This document shows, in pieces, positions 33,550 through 42,858 of a stretch of 64,000 nt of DNA (position 1 is the first letter of the stretch; every line of letters begins with the position of its first letter). The translations under genes and the position numbers were made by a program. Under the pieces are notes generated by a model that was not told where the DNA came from, made no database searches, and saw only the letters and a list, made by a program, of their open reading frames with translations. The DNA is from Candidatus Poribacteria bacterium (GTDB lineage: Bacteria > Poribacteria > WGA-4E > JAJDTR01). The stretch is taken from positions 108,841-172,840 of the forward strand of contig JAPPIK010000006.1 in NCBI GenBank assembly GCA_028820655.1, given 5' to 3'.

Positions 33550-35844
33550 ATGAACCGTCCCAACGGCATCTCCGAGCGAGAACGTTTTTTCACGCTCTCG
33601 CTAGACATGCTGTGTATTGCCAGTTTTGACGGATTTTTCGTTGATTTAAATCCGGCATGGGAGCGAACACTCGGATTCACAATTGACGAACTCAAAGCCA
33701 AGCCGTTTATCGACTTCGTCCATCCCGATGACCAAGAGTCGACGATTGCAGAAGCCGAGACCATTATGGCAACGGGCAAAGATGTCGTTTCCTTTGAGAA
33801 TCGCTACCAGTGCAAGGATGGAGGTTATCGGTGGATACTGTGGAGCGCCACGGTATCTCTTGAAAAACGTCTGTATTATGCCGTTGGCAGAGACGTCACG
33901 CGGCGAAAGCAAACGGACGACGCCTTGGAACAAGAACAAAGCCTTTTGAGCACGTTCATGGACAATACTCCCGATCACATTTACTTTAAGGATATGGCAA
34001 GCCGGTTTATCCGAATCAACAAAGCGGTAACGAAGCTTTTTCATCTTACCGATGCCGAAGAAGCGATTGGGAAGTCAGATGCCGACTTTTTCACGGAGGA
34101 ACATGCACAACAGGCATTTGCGGACGAACAGCAAGTAATGAAGTCGGGCGCACCGATGGAAGCGAAGGAGGAAAAGGAGACCTGGCCCACCGGGCAGGAA
34201 ACATGGGTATCAACGACGAAGGCGCCGTTGTATGAAACGTCAGGTAAAATCATAGGCACGTTTGGAATTTCCAGAGATATTACCGAGCGTGTGCACGCAC
34301 AAGCGGAATTGAGGGCGGCGAAAGAAGCAGCCGAATATGCGGACCGCGCGAAGAGCGATTTTCTTGCCAACATGAGCCATGAGCTGCGCACCCCGCTAAA
34401 CGCCATTATAGGGTTTGCGGAGATATTACGGGACGAGATTATTGCACCGATCAAGCCCGAACAAAAGGAACTTGTGACCGATATCCATACGAGCGGTCGC
34501 CATCTCCTTGACATGATTAACGACATTCTCGACTTGTCGAAGATTGAAGCGGGCACCATGGATTTAGACTTTGAATCCTTCTCCATCATACAAACTATGG
34601 AGGAGGTGAATACGGTCGTTAGCGCTTTAGCCGGCAAGAAGCGCATTCAACTCACTCGGGAATTCGATCAAGACATTACGATAACGGCGGACAAGACCAA
34701 ATTCAAGCAGATTCTCTACAACTTACTCGCTAATGGCGTCAAATTCACAAATGAAGGTGGTCGAGTGACTACCACGGTTGAGATTTCGGACACCTTGTTG
34801 TTAATCCGAGTGACTGATAACGGTGTGGGTATTTCACCGGAAGATAAGGAGATGCTATTCCAAGCATTTACGCAAGTTGACGCATCGAAAGCACGTGCGC
34901 ATGAAGGGACGGGTTTAGGACTCGCTCTTACAAAGCGACTGGTGGAATTGCACGGTGGAGAAATATGGGTCGAGAGCGCCGTCGGTGAAGGAAGTACCTT
35001 CTCGTTCACGCTACCGTTACAGCAGCATGTGGCTTCAAGCCCCGCTCCGCTGCCTACGAATCTTCCATCTCCAGCCAATAACCGAACCATCTTGGTCGCT
35101 GAAGATAACGAGCAGGCTGCGCAACTCTTGGGGATCTATTTGATGGAGGCAGGTTACCGCGTTGAATTCGCAACAGATGGCGAGGCGGCAATTACCAAGG
35201 CGGCAGAAATCAATCCGTTCGCAATAACCCTCGACATCATGCTTCCAAAGAAAGACGGCTGGCAAGTCCTGAAAGCACTAAAAGCGAATCCCACTCTTCA
35301 GTCTATACCCGTAATAATTGTTTCTATCACCGAAGAACGTCAACTGGGATTCGGGTTGGGAGCAGTTGACCATCTTGTAAAGCCGATTGATAAGACTGCC
35401 CTTCTCACCTCGTTGCGGTCGTTGCACCTTCCGGAACAGGACGGCAGCGTCCGCATTCTCATAGTCGATGACGATCCAAAGGCGATCCGATTGTTATCTA
35501 CCGTTTTGGAATCCGAAGGATACGACGTGTTGAAAGCCCTTGGGGGCCAGGAAGGAATTGATTTGGCGATTGCCGAGGCGCCGGGTCTCATCATCTTGGA
35601 TTTGGCGATGCCAGAAGTTGATGGCTTCCAAGTTGTAAAACGCTTGGCGGAAGATCCCCAGTCGTGCGACATTCCAATTGTGATTTGCACGGCGATGGAT
35701 CTCAGCGACGAGGAAAAGGATCGCCTCAACGGTCAAATCCAATCCGTGATTGAAAAATCCGGGGATGTTAAACAGAAATTGCTGGATGCAATCAAGCAAA
35801 TTGAGCGTATTCGGGCACCGAGTACACCATCCGCTGGTGAATAG
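33550..35844 (+). CDS. Hybrid sensor histidine kinase: PAS-PAS-HisKA-HATPase-REC-REC
   Basis: This is a soluble 764-residue kinase. PAS domain 1 (about 8-115, SLDMLCIASFDGFFVDLNPAW) and PAS 2 (about 140-255, DHIYFKDMASRFIRINKA) are followed by HisKA with FLANMSHELRTPLNAIIGFAE (His277), and HATPase (about 385-495, N box YNLLANGVKFTNEGG, G boxes VTDNGVGIS and GTGLGLALTK). Receiver 1 (about 512-625, with ITLDIMLPKKDGW) and receiver 2 (634-755, LIILDLAMPEVDGF) both keep the phospho-accepting Asp. It has no membrane segments, so it senses an internal signal. It lies 15 bases after the GAF-PP2C gene, and a stand-alone receiver and a receiver-PP2C follow, so the phosphorelay probably ends on the phosphatase. 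Confidence 0.93.
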   Translation: MNRPNGISERERFFTLSLDMLCIASFDGFFVDLNPAWERTLGFTIDELKAKPFIDFVHPDDQESTIAEAETIMATGKDVVSFENRYQCKDGGYRWILWSATVSLEKRLYYAVGRDVTRRKQTDDALEQEQSLLSTFMDNTPDHIYFKDMASRFIRINKAVTKLFHLTDAEEAIGKSDADFFTEEHAQQAFADEQQVMKSGAPMEAKEEKETWPTGQETWVSTTKAPLYETSGKIIGTFGISRDITERVHAQAELRAAKEAAEYADRAKSDFLANMSHELRTPLNAIIGFAEILRDEIIAPIKPEQKELVTDIHTSGRHLLDMINDILDLSKIEAGTMDLDFESFSIIQTMEEVNTVVSALAGKKRIQLTREFDQDITITADKTKFKQILYNLLANGVKFTNEGGRVTTTVEISDTLLLIRVTDNGVGISPEDKEMLFQAFTQVDASKARAHEGTGLGLALTKRLVELHGGEIWVESAVGEGSTFSFTLPLQQHVASSPAPLPTNLPSPANNRTILVAEDNEQAAQLLGIYLMEAGYRVEFATDGEAAITKAAEINPFAITLDIMLPKKDGWQVLKALKANPTLQSIPVIIVSITEERQLGFGLGAVDHLVKPIDKTALLTSLRSLHLPEQDGSVRILIVDDDPKAIRLLSTVLESEGYDVLKALGGQEGIDLAIAEAPGLIILDLAMPEVDGFQVVKRLAEDPQSCDIPIVICTAMDLSDEEKDRLNGQIQSVIEKSGDVKQKLLDAIKQIERIRAPSTPSAGE

Positions 35845-35931
35845 ATAAAGATGAGGTGTGTCGTGTAATTTGATTCGTAGCCCTCCAAAGGCTGGGAGAT
35901 TCAATAAGGAAAGCGACAAGGATATAGACAC

Positions 35932-36315
35932 ATGAGCACTAAAAGTGTTTTAGTCGTTGAGGACAAGGAGCTAAATCAGAAGGTCGTTCGGATTGTGCTG
36001 GAGGCGGAGGGGTATAAAATGCTCGAGGCAGCCACCGCCGAAGAAACCTTCCAGATACTGAGCGCAAAAACACCGGATCTGATTCTGATGGATATCGCCC
36101 TTCCCGGCGGCATGGACGGAGAAGAATTGACTCGGCAGATTAAAACCGATCCCCGATGGCAGCATGTTCCAATCGTTGCCTTGACCGCGGCGGCAATGAA
36201 AGGCGACCGCGAGCGAATACTTGAAGCCGGGTGTGACGATTATATAAGCAAACCCATCGATACCCGCGTTCTTGTCGATTTTGTACGTAAGCATGCAGGA
36301 GAATCCAAGGCATGA
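35932..36315 (+). CDS. Single-domain response regulator (DivK/CheY-like)
   Basis: The 127-residue stand-alone receiver has acidic pocket VVEDKELNQKVV, phospho-Asp in DLILMDIALPGGMDGEEL, the conserved Thr/Ala segment ALTAAAMKGDRE, and Lys in DYISKPID. There is no output domain, so it acts as a phosphate shuttle or by protein contact. Its end overlaps the next gene (ATGA), coupling it to the receiver-PP2C protein. Together with the hybrid kinase upstream, it fits a multi-step relay into the partner-switching phosphatase. Confidence 0.93.
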   Translation: MSTKSVLVVEDKELNQKVVRIVLEAEGYKMLEAATAEETFQILSAKTPDLILMDIALPGGMDGEELTRQIKTDPRWQHVPIVALTAAAMKGDRERILEAGCDDYISKPIDTRVLVDFVRKHAGESKA

Positions 36316-37502
36316 GCACGCGCGCAGCACCCAAAATCCTCGTTGTCGATGATGACGGCATAAACATCAAAATACTTCAAATTCAGCTTGAAGCACAAGG
36401 CTATGTCGTGCTTACCGCCACCAGCGGAGGCGAAGCCCTAGAACTGATAGCGTCAACCCCTCCGGACCTGGTTCTGCTAGACATTCAGATGCCAAGGATG
36501 GACGGGTTTGAGGTATGCCGCCAAATTCGCGCGGAAGAATCAACACAGTTTGTCCCCGTAGTGATGGTTACCGCGCTAAAAGATGCCGCCGATCGTATCC
36601 AGTCCATTCAAGCGGGTGCGGACGATTTTATATCGAAACCGTTTGATGGCCATGAAATCGTGGCGCGTGTCGGCTCGCTGCTGCGAATCAAAGAGTACCG
36701 TGACGAACTGGAAGAACATAATGCCCGTTTGCAAGCCGAGTTAGAAATGGCGCGGCAAGTCCAAGAGATTCTGATGCCGCAGAACGGAATTGTCGATCTG
36801 GCGGGATTCGAGATTGTGTCGCATTCCACTCCGGAGATAGAAGTGGGCGGGGATTTCTTCGATTTCTGGGAAATACAGCCCGGTCGTGTGGGACTATTCA
36901 TTTCCGACGTGATGGGTCACGGTGTTTCCGCCGCACTCGTTGCCGTGTTCATGAAGACGGTTGTCGGGGAGATCAGAGATCTGTTGGGAAACGATCCCGG
37001 ACAACTGCTTACCGCGCTAAACGCTCGGTTTAGCAATACTATTAGTTCGCAGATGTTCATGTTCGCGACTGCGTTTTACGCTGTGATGGATTTGTCTAAC
37101 GCATCGATTTCCTGCGCAAATGCCGGGCACCCGCATCCGTTTCTCATCCACCGGCACCGGCGTACATGCGAGTTCCTTAGTCAAGGGATTGTCGGAAAAG
37201 GGCTAGGATTGTTGGCTGACTCTGTCTACGAAACCGCCAATTACGACTTTGACCACTGCAGTAGGATGTTGCTCTATACGGATGGCGCGTACGAGGCGAG
37301 AAACCCGGAGAAGGAAGAATTTGGAGTTCGACGACTTGAGCAAGCCGCCGTACAACAAACGGAGGAATCCGGGGCTGCACTGGTTAGTCGGCTACGGGAC
37401 TCCATCGACAAGTTTAGAAACGGGATTCCAACGGATGACGATTTAACATTCGTTGCTGTCGATGTTGCCGAACCGGAGAATTCAACCGGCTCAACCAACT
37501 AA
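36312..37502 (+). CDS. Response regulator with PP2C (SpoIIE-type) output domain
   Basis: The 396-residue protein has a receiver domain at about residues 8-122 (VVDDDGINIKILQI, phospho-Asp in DLVLLDIQMPRMDGF, Lys in DDFISKPFDG), a coiled linker (YRDELEEHNARLQAELEMARQVQEILMP), and a SpoIIE-type phosphatase at about 170-390 (VGGDFFDFWEIQ, ISDVMGHGVSAALVAVF, then LLYTDGAYEAR). It is the RsbU/RssB-like output of the relay: phosphorylation of the receiver is expected to control dephosphorylation of a STAS antagonist. It overlaps the preceding receiver gene by 4 bases. The anti-sigma kinase gene ends 70 bases downstream on the opposite strand. Confidence 0.92.
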   Translation: MSTRAAPKILVVDDDGINIKILQIQLEAQGYVVLTATSGGEALELIASTPPDLVLLDIQMPRMDGFEVCRQIRAEESTQFVPVVMVTALKDAADRIQSIQAGADDFISKPFDGHEIVARVGSLLRIKEYRDELEEHNARLQAELEMARQVQEILMPQNGIVDLAGFEIVSHSTPEIEVGGDFFDFWEIQPGRVGLFISDVMGHGVSAALVAVFMKTVVGEIRDLLGNDPGQLLTALNARFSNTISSQMFMFATAFYAVMDLSNASISCANAGHPHPFLIHRHRRTCEFLSQGIVGKGLGLLADSVYETANYDFDHCSRMLLYTDGAYEARNPEKEEFGVRRLEQAAVQQTEESGAALVSRLRDSIDKFRNGIPTDDDLTFVAVDVAEPENSTGSTN

Positions 37503-37572
37503 ACAATAGCCATGCGCCGATAGGCGGGTGCGGTGAAAGGCACACGACGCGTTCGTTGATCTTGGTTGGATG

Positions 37573-38052
37573 CTAATCGTCTGGTTTGTTGGAAGGATTT
37601 GTGTCCCGCCGACGTTGTTCATCAGTCGAAAGACTAAATCTAACTCGAACATCCGTTCCGCCAAATGAGTTCGGTTCCATTTTCACTTCGTCCGAAAGTT
37701 CCTCTACCATGTAGATTCCATGTCCCCGTTCTCGATCGGGCGCACGCCGTTGGGATATCTCCTCGAGTTTTTCCGCTGTTAACCAACTCCCCCTGTCCCG
37801 CGTTCCCTTGTCCCTGACAAGAATATCGAGTTGGTGGTCGTTCACATCAATACTGATAGCGATTCCCTTGTCATCACCTTCCGACCCGTGCTCAATAGCA
37901 TTCCCACAGATTTCATCAATTGCGAGTTGAATGTCCGCAATGCGCTGTTGGCAGAATCCGATTTGTTGAGCCAATTGTTTGAGAAAGGCGAGAACAGGCT
38001 CAATATACCACAAACGGCTCGGCAGATGGATTTCAATGTGCTCTTGTCCCAT
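37573..38052 (-). CDS. Anti-sigma factor serine kinase (RsbW/SpoIIAB-like)
   Basis: The 159-residue GHKL-type ATPase has N box IQLAIDEICGNAIEHGSEGDD, G1 box ILVRDKGTRDRG and G2 box RERGHGIYMVEELSDEV. This is the compact anti-sigma/anti-partner kinase family that phosphorylates STAS proteins and sequesters a sigma factor or other target. It lies convergent to the receiver-PP2C gene, with a STAS gene 220 bases upstream on the same strand. The C-terminus has a short basic/polar tail (EQRRRDTNPSNKPDD) not needed for the fold. No sigma factor gene is found in the window, so the final target is unknown. Confidence 0.9.
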   Translation of the reverse strand: MGQEHIEIHLPSRLWYIEPVLAFLKQLAQQIGFCQQRIADIQLAIDEICGNAIEHGSEGDDKGIAISIDVNDHQLDILVRDKGTRDRGSWLTAEKLEEISQRRAPDRERGHGIYMVEELSDEVKMEPNSFGGTDVRVRFSLSTDEQRRRDTNPSNKPDD

Positions 38053-38272
38053 GTTTTTTTCGAAAGTTGATGGACTGAAGATGGGTTTTCGCTCGGATGG
38101 TAACGCATATATTACCGCCGCGCAGGCAAGTTCAAACCAACTGCTTAGGACATTGACATCTCGACATCGTGCGGATTGTCTTTGGCTTAAGTAAAGCTCG
38201 CATACCGATTAACCCCAGCCAGGATGAAACTTCCACGGTATGTACACACTGTGTGCGGCTATTTGACCTAGG

Positions 38273-38614
38273 TCAAAAAGCTGAGATTGCGCTGCTTTCC
38301 GACTCATAAATCTCTACGACGCTAGAAGCGCCGGTGAGATCGAAAGTTCGTTTAATGTTGTCCGCCAGCCCGCACACCTTTACATCACCGCCCCTTTGGC
38401 GTATCCGCTTTGCTGCACCAACTATCGCTCCGACTCCCGTACTGTTGATATGTTGCACGCTTCCAAGGTTCACGATTATTTTCTGAGTTTTGCTTCCAAG
38501 CAAATCTTCCAAGTTTTCTCGCAGATCTGAAGCTACATAACTTCCAAGGTCATCTTGAACTTCAATAACTGTTACATCGGAGTTTTCTCGGACGGTCATG
38601 GATCCGTTTGACAT
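38273..38614 (-). CDS. STAS-domain anti-sigma-factor antagonist, second copy
   Basis: The 113-residue STAS domain from ATG 38614, chosen because AGAGGA stands 8 bases upstream; an ATG at 38638 would add 8 residues without a ribosome-binding site. The phosphorylation loop is VQHINSTGVGAIVGAA, with Ser/Thr in place of the DSSG of the other copy, still phosphorylatable. The protein is only distantly similar to the copy at 31237, so the two may answer to different phosphatases. A - strand promoter is at 38676-38705. The 220-base gap to the kinase gene holds no other gene. Confidence 0.88.
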   Translation of the reverse strand: MSNGSMTVRENSDVTVIEVQDDLGSYVASDLRENLEDLLGSKTQKIIVNLGSVQHINSTGVGAIVGAAKRIRQRGGDVKVCGLADNIKRTFDLTGASSVVEIYESESSAISAF

Positions 38615-38675
38615 TTTAAAATTCCTCTCATTCCTCAAGTTTTCCCATTCATGATTGAACGGACATCGTTCGACA

Positions 38676-38705
38676 ATTGTAGCAGAAGCGAAACAGCAAA
38701 GTCAA
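38676..38705 (-). promoter_or_regulatory. Predicted promoter of the second STAS gene
   Basis: On the - strand: TTGACT (38705-38700), 18 bases, TACAAT (38681-38676), about 60 bases before the ATG. Confidence 0.55.
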
Positions 38706-38986
38706 AGCAAATCAAAATCGCAATCTACGCAGATTCGACGTCAATTAGTGTATGGGTACATCACGCGACTATGCAAGGGATGTGTGATGGAACGCATTGA
38801 AGTTCCCGGTTGAGTTCCGGATTGTCCTTCAAATTTGAATCGTCGAATCACAGATACCAGGTGATTGCCAACGTCGCTTTTCCCTCCTTTCTTCACTTTT
38901 CTACACCTCCGCACCAGACTTGGAAGGGGCTGCCGCTGCAACACAAGAATTAGACGCAATTGCGCCGTAGGAACTTAAGATTGCAG

Positions 38987-39016
38987 TTGCAAGTCTTAAT
39001 TCGCTTATGCTATACT
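38987..39016 (+). promoter_or_regulatory. Predicted promoter of rpsA
   Basis: TTGCAA (38987-38992), 18 bases, TATACT (39011-39016), about 105 bases before the rpsA start. Confidence 0.55.
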
Positions 39017-39076
39017 ATATAAGTTTTAGCTAATTGTGGGCGGCGATTGGCCTATTCCGAGGATAGGAACCTGACA

Positions 39077-39099
39077 AAGGAGGCATCTGGTTGAGTTAG
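39077..39099 (+). promoter_or_regulatory. Strong ribosome-binding site before a two-codon mini-ORF in the rpsA leader
   Basis: AAGGAGG (39077-39083) is the best Shine-Dalgarno match in this leader, but it is 41 bases from the rpsA ATG. Seven bases after it stands TTG AGT TAG, a two-codon frame. The rpsA ATG itself has no such site. The layout suggests a ribosome-loading or autoregulatory leader. Confidence 0.4.
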
Positions 39100-39124
39100 A
39101 TTTAACACTTTTTTCGAAATTCAG

Positions 39125-41161
39125 ATGAAGCCAGATAAGTTAATGAACGAGGATTCAAACAAAGAAGGGTCGACTATAGATCAAACTGATACAGCGATGG
39201 AGGCAGAAACCGATACCCTGGAGAAACTTCAGGAAGAGTCTCCGGGCGAGCAAATAGAGGGTACTAGCGAGAATGTGCAAGATGCCGTTGATAGCGAAGG
39301 TTCAACGGTTGATGCAGAGTCTGCCGTTGCGTCTGATAATGCAGAGGAAGATTCCACCGAATCTTCAGAAGCCGGTACGTCTGGCGAGATTTCGGAAGAT
39401 TCTCGGCAGCCGCATTCTGAGTCGCCATTTGCGGACAACGAAGCATCAGAATCCGGCGCATCGCTGTTGAGCGACGAGTCCCTCGAAAAAGCATACGACA
39501 ATTCAATCAAAGCTTTCTCCGAGGGGCAGATCGTAAAAGGCAGCGTTGTAGAACTCAATCGTGACGAAGTCATGATCGACATTGGGTTCAAGTCTGAGGG
39601 ATATATTCCGTCTTCCGAGTTTGACGCAACCGAGGAAGGTTTACCGCTAGTTCAGGTAGGCGATGAGATTGATGTTTACATTGTCCGCAGGGAAGATGCT
39701 GACGGACAACTTGTGCTTTCGAAGAAACTCGCAGACCAGACCCGTATCTGGGATGAAATCGCCGCAGCATGTGAACAAGAGCAGACCGTTGAAGGAAAAG
39801 TTGTAGAGAGAATCAAAGGCGGACTTCGCGTCGATATCGGATCTTTACGGGCATTTCTTCCAGCTTCACAGATAGAGTTGCGTCCAATTCCAAATCTTGA
39901 CAAATACGTTGGGGAGACACTTGAACTCAAGATCGTAAAACTTAACAAACGGCGTCATAACATCGTGTTATCCCGGCGGGCGTTACTGGAAGAGGAACTC
40001 GTCGCACGCAAGACGGAATTGCTTGGCGGCCTTGAGGTAGGACAAACTCGTGCTGGAGTGGTCAAGAATATCACCTCGTTTGGTGCCTTTGTTGATTTGG
40101 GCGGCATCGACGGTCTTCTCCATAAAACCGATATGTCGTGGAAGAAGGTAAATCAACCTTCCGAAATCGTTTCGATCGGTGATGAGATTGAGGTGCTTGT
40201 TATAGGTGTTGACCACGAAAAGGAGAAAGTTTCATTAGGGTTAAAACAGAAAACGCCAAATCCTTGGGAGGGCATTGCGGAGAAATATCCCGTAGGCACT
40301 AATGTCAGAGGAACGGTCGTCAACATCGTTAATTACGGAGCATTCTTGGAGTTGGAAGAGGGTGTTGAAGGATTGATTCACGTCTCGGAGATGTCATGGA
40401 CGCGACGCAATGTGGCGCCCTCCAAGTTTGTTACAAAGGGCGATGTGATTGAAGCAATTGTTCTCGACATCAACAAATCTTCAAAGAGAGTCTCACTTGG
40501 ATTGAAACAGCTGGAACCAAATCCTTGGGAGCAACTCGGGGAGAAATATCCGATTGGCGGGAAGATTGTAGGTCGTGTGCGTAATCTCACCGATTTTGGC
40601 GCATTTGTCGAGATTGAAGAGGGAATCGATGGCTTAATCCACGTTTCGGATCTCTCTTGGGTTAAACGCGACGTTCACCCGCGCGAGATTCTAAAGGAAG
40701 GCGACGAGGTTGAAGTGGTGGTCTTGCAGATTGATCCCGCCGAACAACGTGTGTCGCTAGGGTTAAAGCAGGTTGAACCAGACCCGTGGTTACAGGTGCC
40801 GGAAAAATATAAGATCGGCACGGTGGTGCGCGGCGAAATCATGAACTTAACCAGTTTCGGTGCATTTGCCAAGCTAGAAGATGCCGTCGAAGGTCTTATA
40901 CATATATCCGAACTGGCTGACCGTAGGATTGAAAAGCCGGAAGAGATCGTTTCAATTGGCGATCAATTGGAACTGAAAGTTATTCATCTCGATGTCACCG
41001 AGCGCCGGATTGGTTTAAGTTTGAAAGCGGCGCTAGCCGAGCAGGAACGGGCAACAACGGTTCAATATCAAGAAGAGCAGACTGAGAGTAAGGATGAAGA
41101 ACCGGCAACATTAGGCGCTTTGCTCAAAGAAGAATTAGATAAGCCAAATTCGGATAGCTGA
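39125..41161 (+). CDS. rpsA: Ribosomal protein S1 with acidic N-terminal extension
   Basis: The 678-residue protein holds six S1 RNA-binding domains: about residues 135-205 (VKGSVVELNRDEVMIDIGFK), 220-290, 305-375 (AGVVKNITSFGAFVDLGG), 390-460, 475-550 and 560-635. The third to fifth repeats are best conserved, ending in GLxHxxDMSW/GLIHVSEMSW/GLIHVSDLSW. This matches six-domain S1, which helps the 30S subunit bind and unwind mRNA leaders. It is longer than E. coli S1 (557) because of about 130 N-terminal residues that are almost purely Ser, Glu, Asp, Ala and Thr and look disordered. No Shine-Dalgarno site stands directly before the ATG, which is also known for E. coli rpsA. Confidence 0.95.
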   Translation: MKPDKLMNEDSNKEGSTIDQTDTAMEAETDTLEKLQEESPGEQIEGTSENVQDAVDSEGSTVDAESAVASDNAEEDSTESSEAGTSGEISEDSRQPHSESPFADNEASESGASLLSDESLEKAYDNSIKAFSEGQIVKGSVVELNRDEVMIDIGFKSEGYIPSSEFDATEEGLPLVQVGDEIDVYIVRREDADGQLVLSKKLADQTRIWDEIAAACEQEQTVEGKVVERIKGGLRVDIGSLRAFLPASQIELRPIPNLDKYVGETLELKIVKLNKRRHNIVLSRRALLEEELVARKTELLGGLEVGQTRAGVVKNITSFGAFVDLGGIDGLLHKTDMSWKKVNQPSEIVSIGDEIEVLVIGVDHEKEKVSLGLKQKTPNPWEGIAEKYPVGTNVRGTVVNIVNYGAFLELEEGVEGLIHVSEMSWTRRNVAPSKFVTKGDVIEAIVLDINKSSKRVSLGLKQLEPNPWEQLGEKYPIGGKIVGRVRNLTDFGAFVEIEEGIDGLIHVSDLSWVKRDVHPREILKEGDEVEVVVLQIDPAEQRVSLGLKQVEPDPWLQVPEKYKIGTVVRGEIMNLTSFGAFAKLEDAVEGLIHISELADRRIEKPEEIVSIGDQLELKVIHLDVTERRIGLSLKAALAEQERATTVQYQEEQTESKDEEPATLGALLKEELDKPNSDS

Positions 41162-41699
41162 CTCCCGAACCGCAACAGCGCGGTAAGGGATTTTCAAAAC
41201 CTATCAGTGCGAATTCTTCGAAGTTCCCACCTTTGTTTTGGCGCGTCCGAGCGGGTGTTACACGGCCTCGGTTCCATAAACCGTCGGGTGTGGCATCTTT
41301 CGAGTTCGCCAAATTCAGGCATTCATCCGAAATTGACGACTCAATCGTGCATTGGATCATTCGGCGGTTGACCACGCTCGCACGCTTGTCAATGCCGTAG
41401 CTTGTCTTGACAAGGTTGCCATTTTTGAGTGTCATGTGAAATCTGCCCCGCCCTCATTCTGACTTTCGGATCTCACCTAGAATTGGTAGATGAACACCCT
41501 TCCCTCAGATCGCGGCAAGTCGGCCTATCTCATTGTTGCATCCAAATTCTGAAGATATGACGTAAACTTTTCCAGAGTGGCACGGCCGAAAGTTTTCAGT
41601 TTTCAATCCCGCAACTTCCCGGATGCTTCGAAAGAGGAACTATGTTACCGAAGAGAGTTTACTTTGCCCTAATAATAATTCTATACGAGGAGACACGAA
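41162..41699. other. 538-base gap between rpsA and metK
   Basis: I see no supported gene and no SAM-riboswitch signature (none of the conserved core of SAM-I/II/III recognised). A 103-codon frame on the - strand (41124-41435) reaches into rpsA and lacks a convincing ribosome-binding site; I do not call it. Confidence 0.4.
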
Positions 41700-42848
41700 T
41701 TGAGCCAGAACTATTTGTTTACGTCAGAATCCATCACTGAAGGACATCCGGACAAGGTTGCGGATCAGATTTCCGATGCCGTGCTAGACGCAATCATGTC
41801 GGAAGATCCGATGGGTCGCGTGGCTTGCGAGACACTTGTGACAACCGGGCTTGCGCTTGTCACCGGTGAGATTACCACGAACGCGAACCGTGTGGATATC
41901 CCGTCGCTTGCTCGCAATGTAATACGAGAAATAGGTTACACCGATGCGAGTTATGGATTTGACGCCGATCACTGCGCATTATTGACTGCGATTGATGAAC
42001 AATCTCCCGACATTGCAATGGGAGTTGATCGTCTAGGCGCGGGCGATCAAGGCATGATGTTTGGCTATGCGTGTAACGAAACGCCGGAATTGATGCCCAT
42101 GCCAATTACCCTGGCGCACAAACTCACTCGACGACTAGCCGAAGCGCGAAAAACGGGTATACTCGAATTCCTTCGCCCGGACGGGAAATCTCAGGTGACC
42201 GTTAAATACCGTGATGGCGTGCCCGTCAATGTGGATACGGTGGTCATCTCCACTCAACACCATCCGGACGTGCCCGACGGGGTGTTGAAAGAGGGCGTGG
42301 TCGAAGAGATTATAAAACGTGTCATTCCCGACGATTTGAGAGGCGCCGACATCAAATATCACATCAATCCGACCGGCAGGTTCGTCGTGGGAGGACCGCA
42401 GGGCGATTCGGGCTTAACCGGTAGGAAGATCATTGCCGATACCTACGGTGGGATGGGCAGGCACGGCGGTGGAGCGTTTTCCGGCAAAGATCCGACAAAG
42501 GTGGATCGGAGCGCATGCTACGCCGCTCGACATGTGGCGAAGAACATCGTTGCCGCGGAACTCGCGGATCGATGCGAAGTGGAGGTTTCCTACGCCATTG
42601 GAGTGGAAGAACCCATCTCAATCATGGTCGAGACCTTCGGCACGGGCAAGTTTGAGGATGAACAGCTTACAAACCTTGTTCAGAAACAGTTCGATTTGAC
42701 ACCGTATGGGATTATCCGGCGCCTTGATTTGCGAAAACCGATCTACAAAAATACGGCAAGTTATGGACATTTTGGACGGAATGAAACGGGATTCACGTGG
42801 GAATTAACTGATTATACCGACTTGCTCAAATCGGAAGCCGGAATTTAA
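41700..42848 (+). CDS. metK: S-adenosylmethionine synthetase
   Basis: MetK makes SAM from methionine and ATP. The 382-residue protein has the signature N-terminus [38 protein letters not shown] (the hexapeptide-type loop) and the [16 protein letters not shown] motif of the P-loop-like region, with [20 protein letters not shown] before it. Length is normal. The start is TTG with GAGGAG upstream (8-base spacing). AhcY follows 10 bases later, so SAM synthesis and removal of its product S-adenosylhomocysteine are in one operon. Confidence 0.97.
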   Translation: MSQNYLFTSESITEGHPDKVADQISDAVLDAIMSEDPMGRVACETLVTTGLALVTGEITTNANRVDIPSLARNVIREIGYTDASYGFDADHCALLTAIDEQSPDIAMGVDRLGAGDQGMMFGYACNETPELMPMPITLAHKLTRRLAEARKTGILEFLRPDGKSQVTVKYRDGVPVNVDTVVISTQHHPDVPDGVLKEGVVEEIIKRVIPDDLRGADIKYHINPTGRFVVGGPQGDSGLTGRKIIADTYGGMGRHGGGAFSGKDPTKVDRSACYAARHVAKNIVAAELADRCEVEVSYAIGVEEPISIMVETFGTGKFEDEQLTNLVQKQFDLTPYGIIRRLDLRKPIYKNTASYGHFGRNETGFTWELTDYTDLLKSEAGI

Positions 42849-42858
42849 AGGAGAAGAA

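Noticed and set aside
41124-41435. 103-codon frame on the - strand between rpsA and metK
   Set aside because: It overlaps the end of rpsA antisense and has no convincing start site; composition is ambiguous.
41162-41699. SAM riboswitch before metK
   Set aside because: I searched the gap by eye for SAM-I, SAM-II and SAM-III core sequences and found none; a TTG start with a plain GAGGAG site follows.
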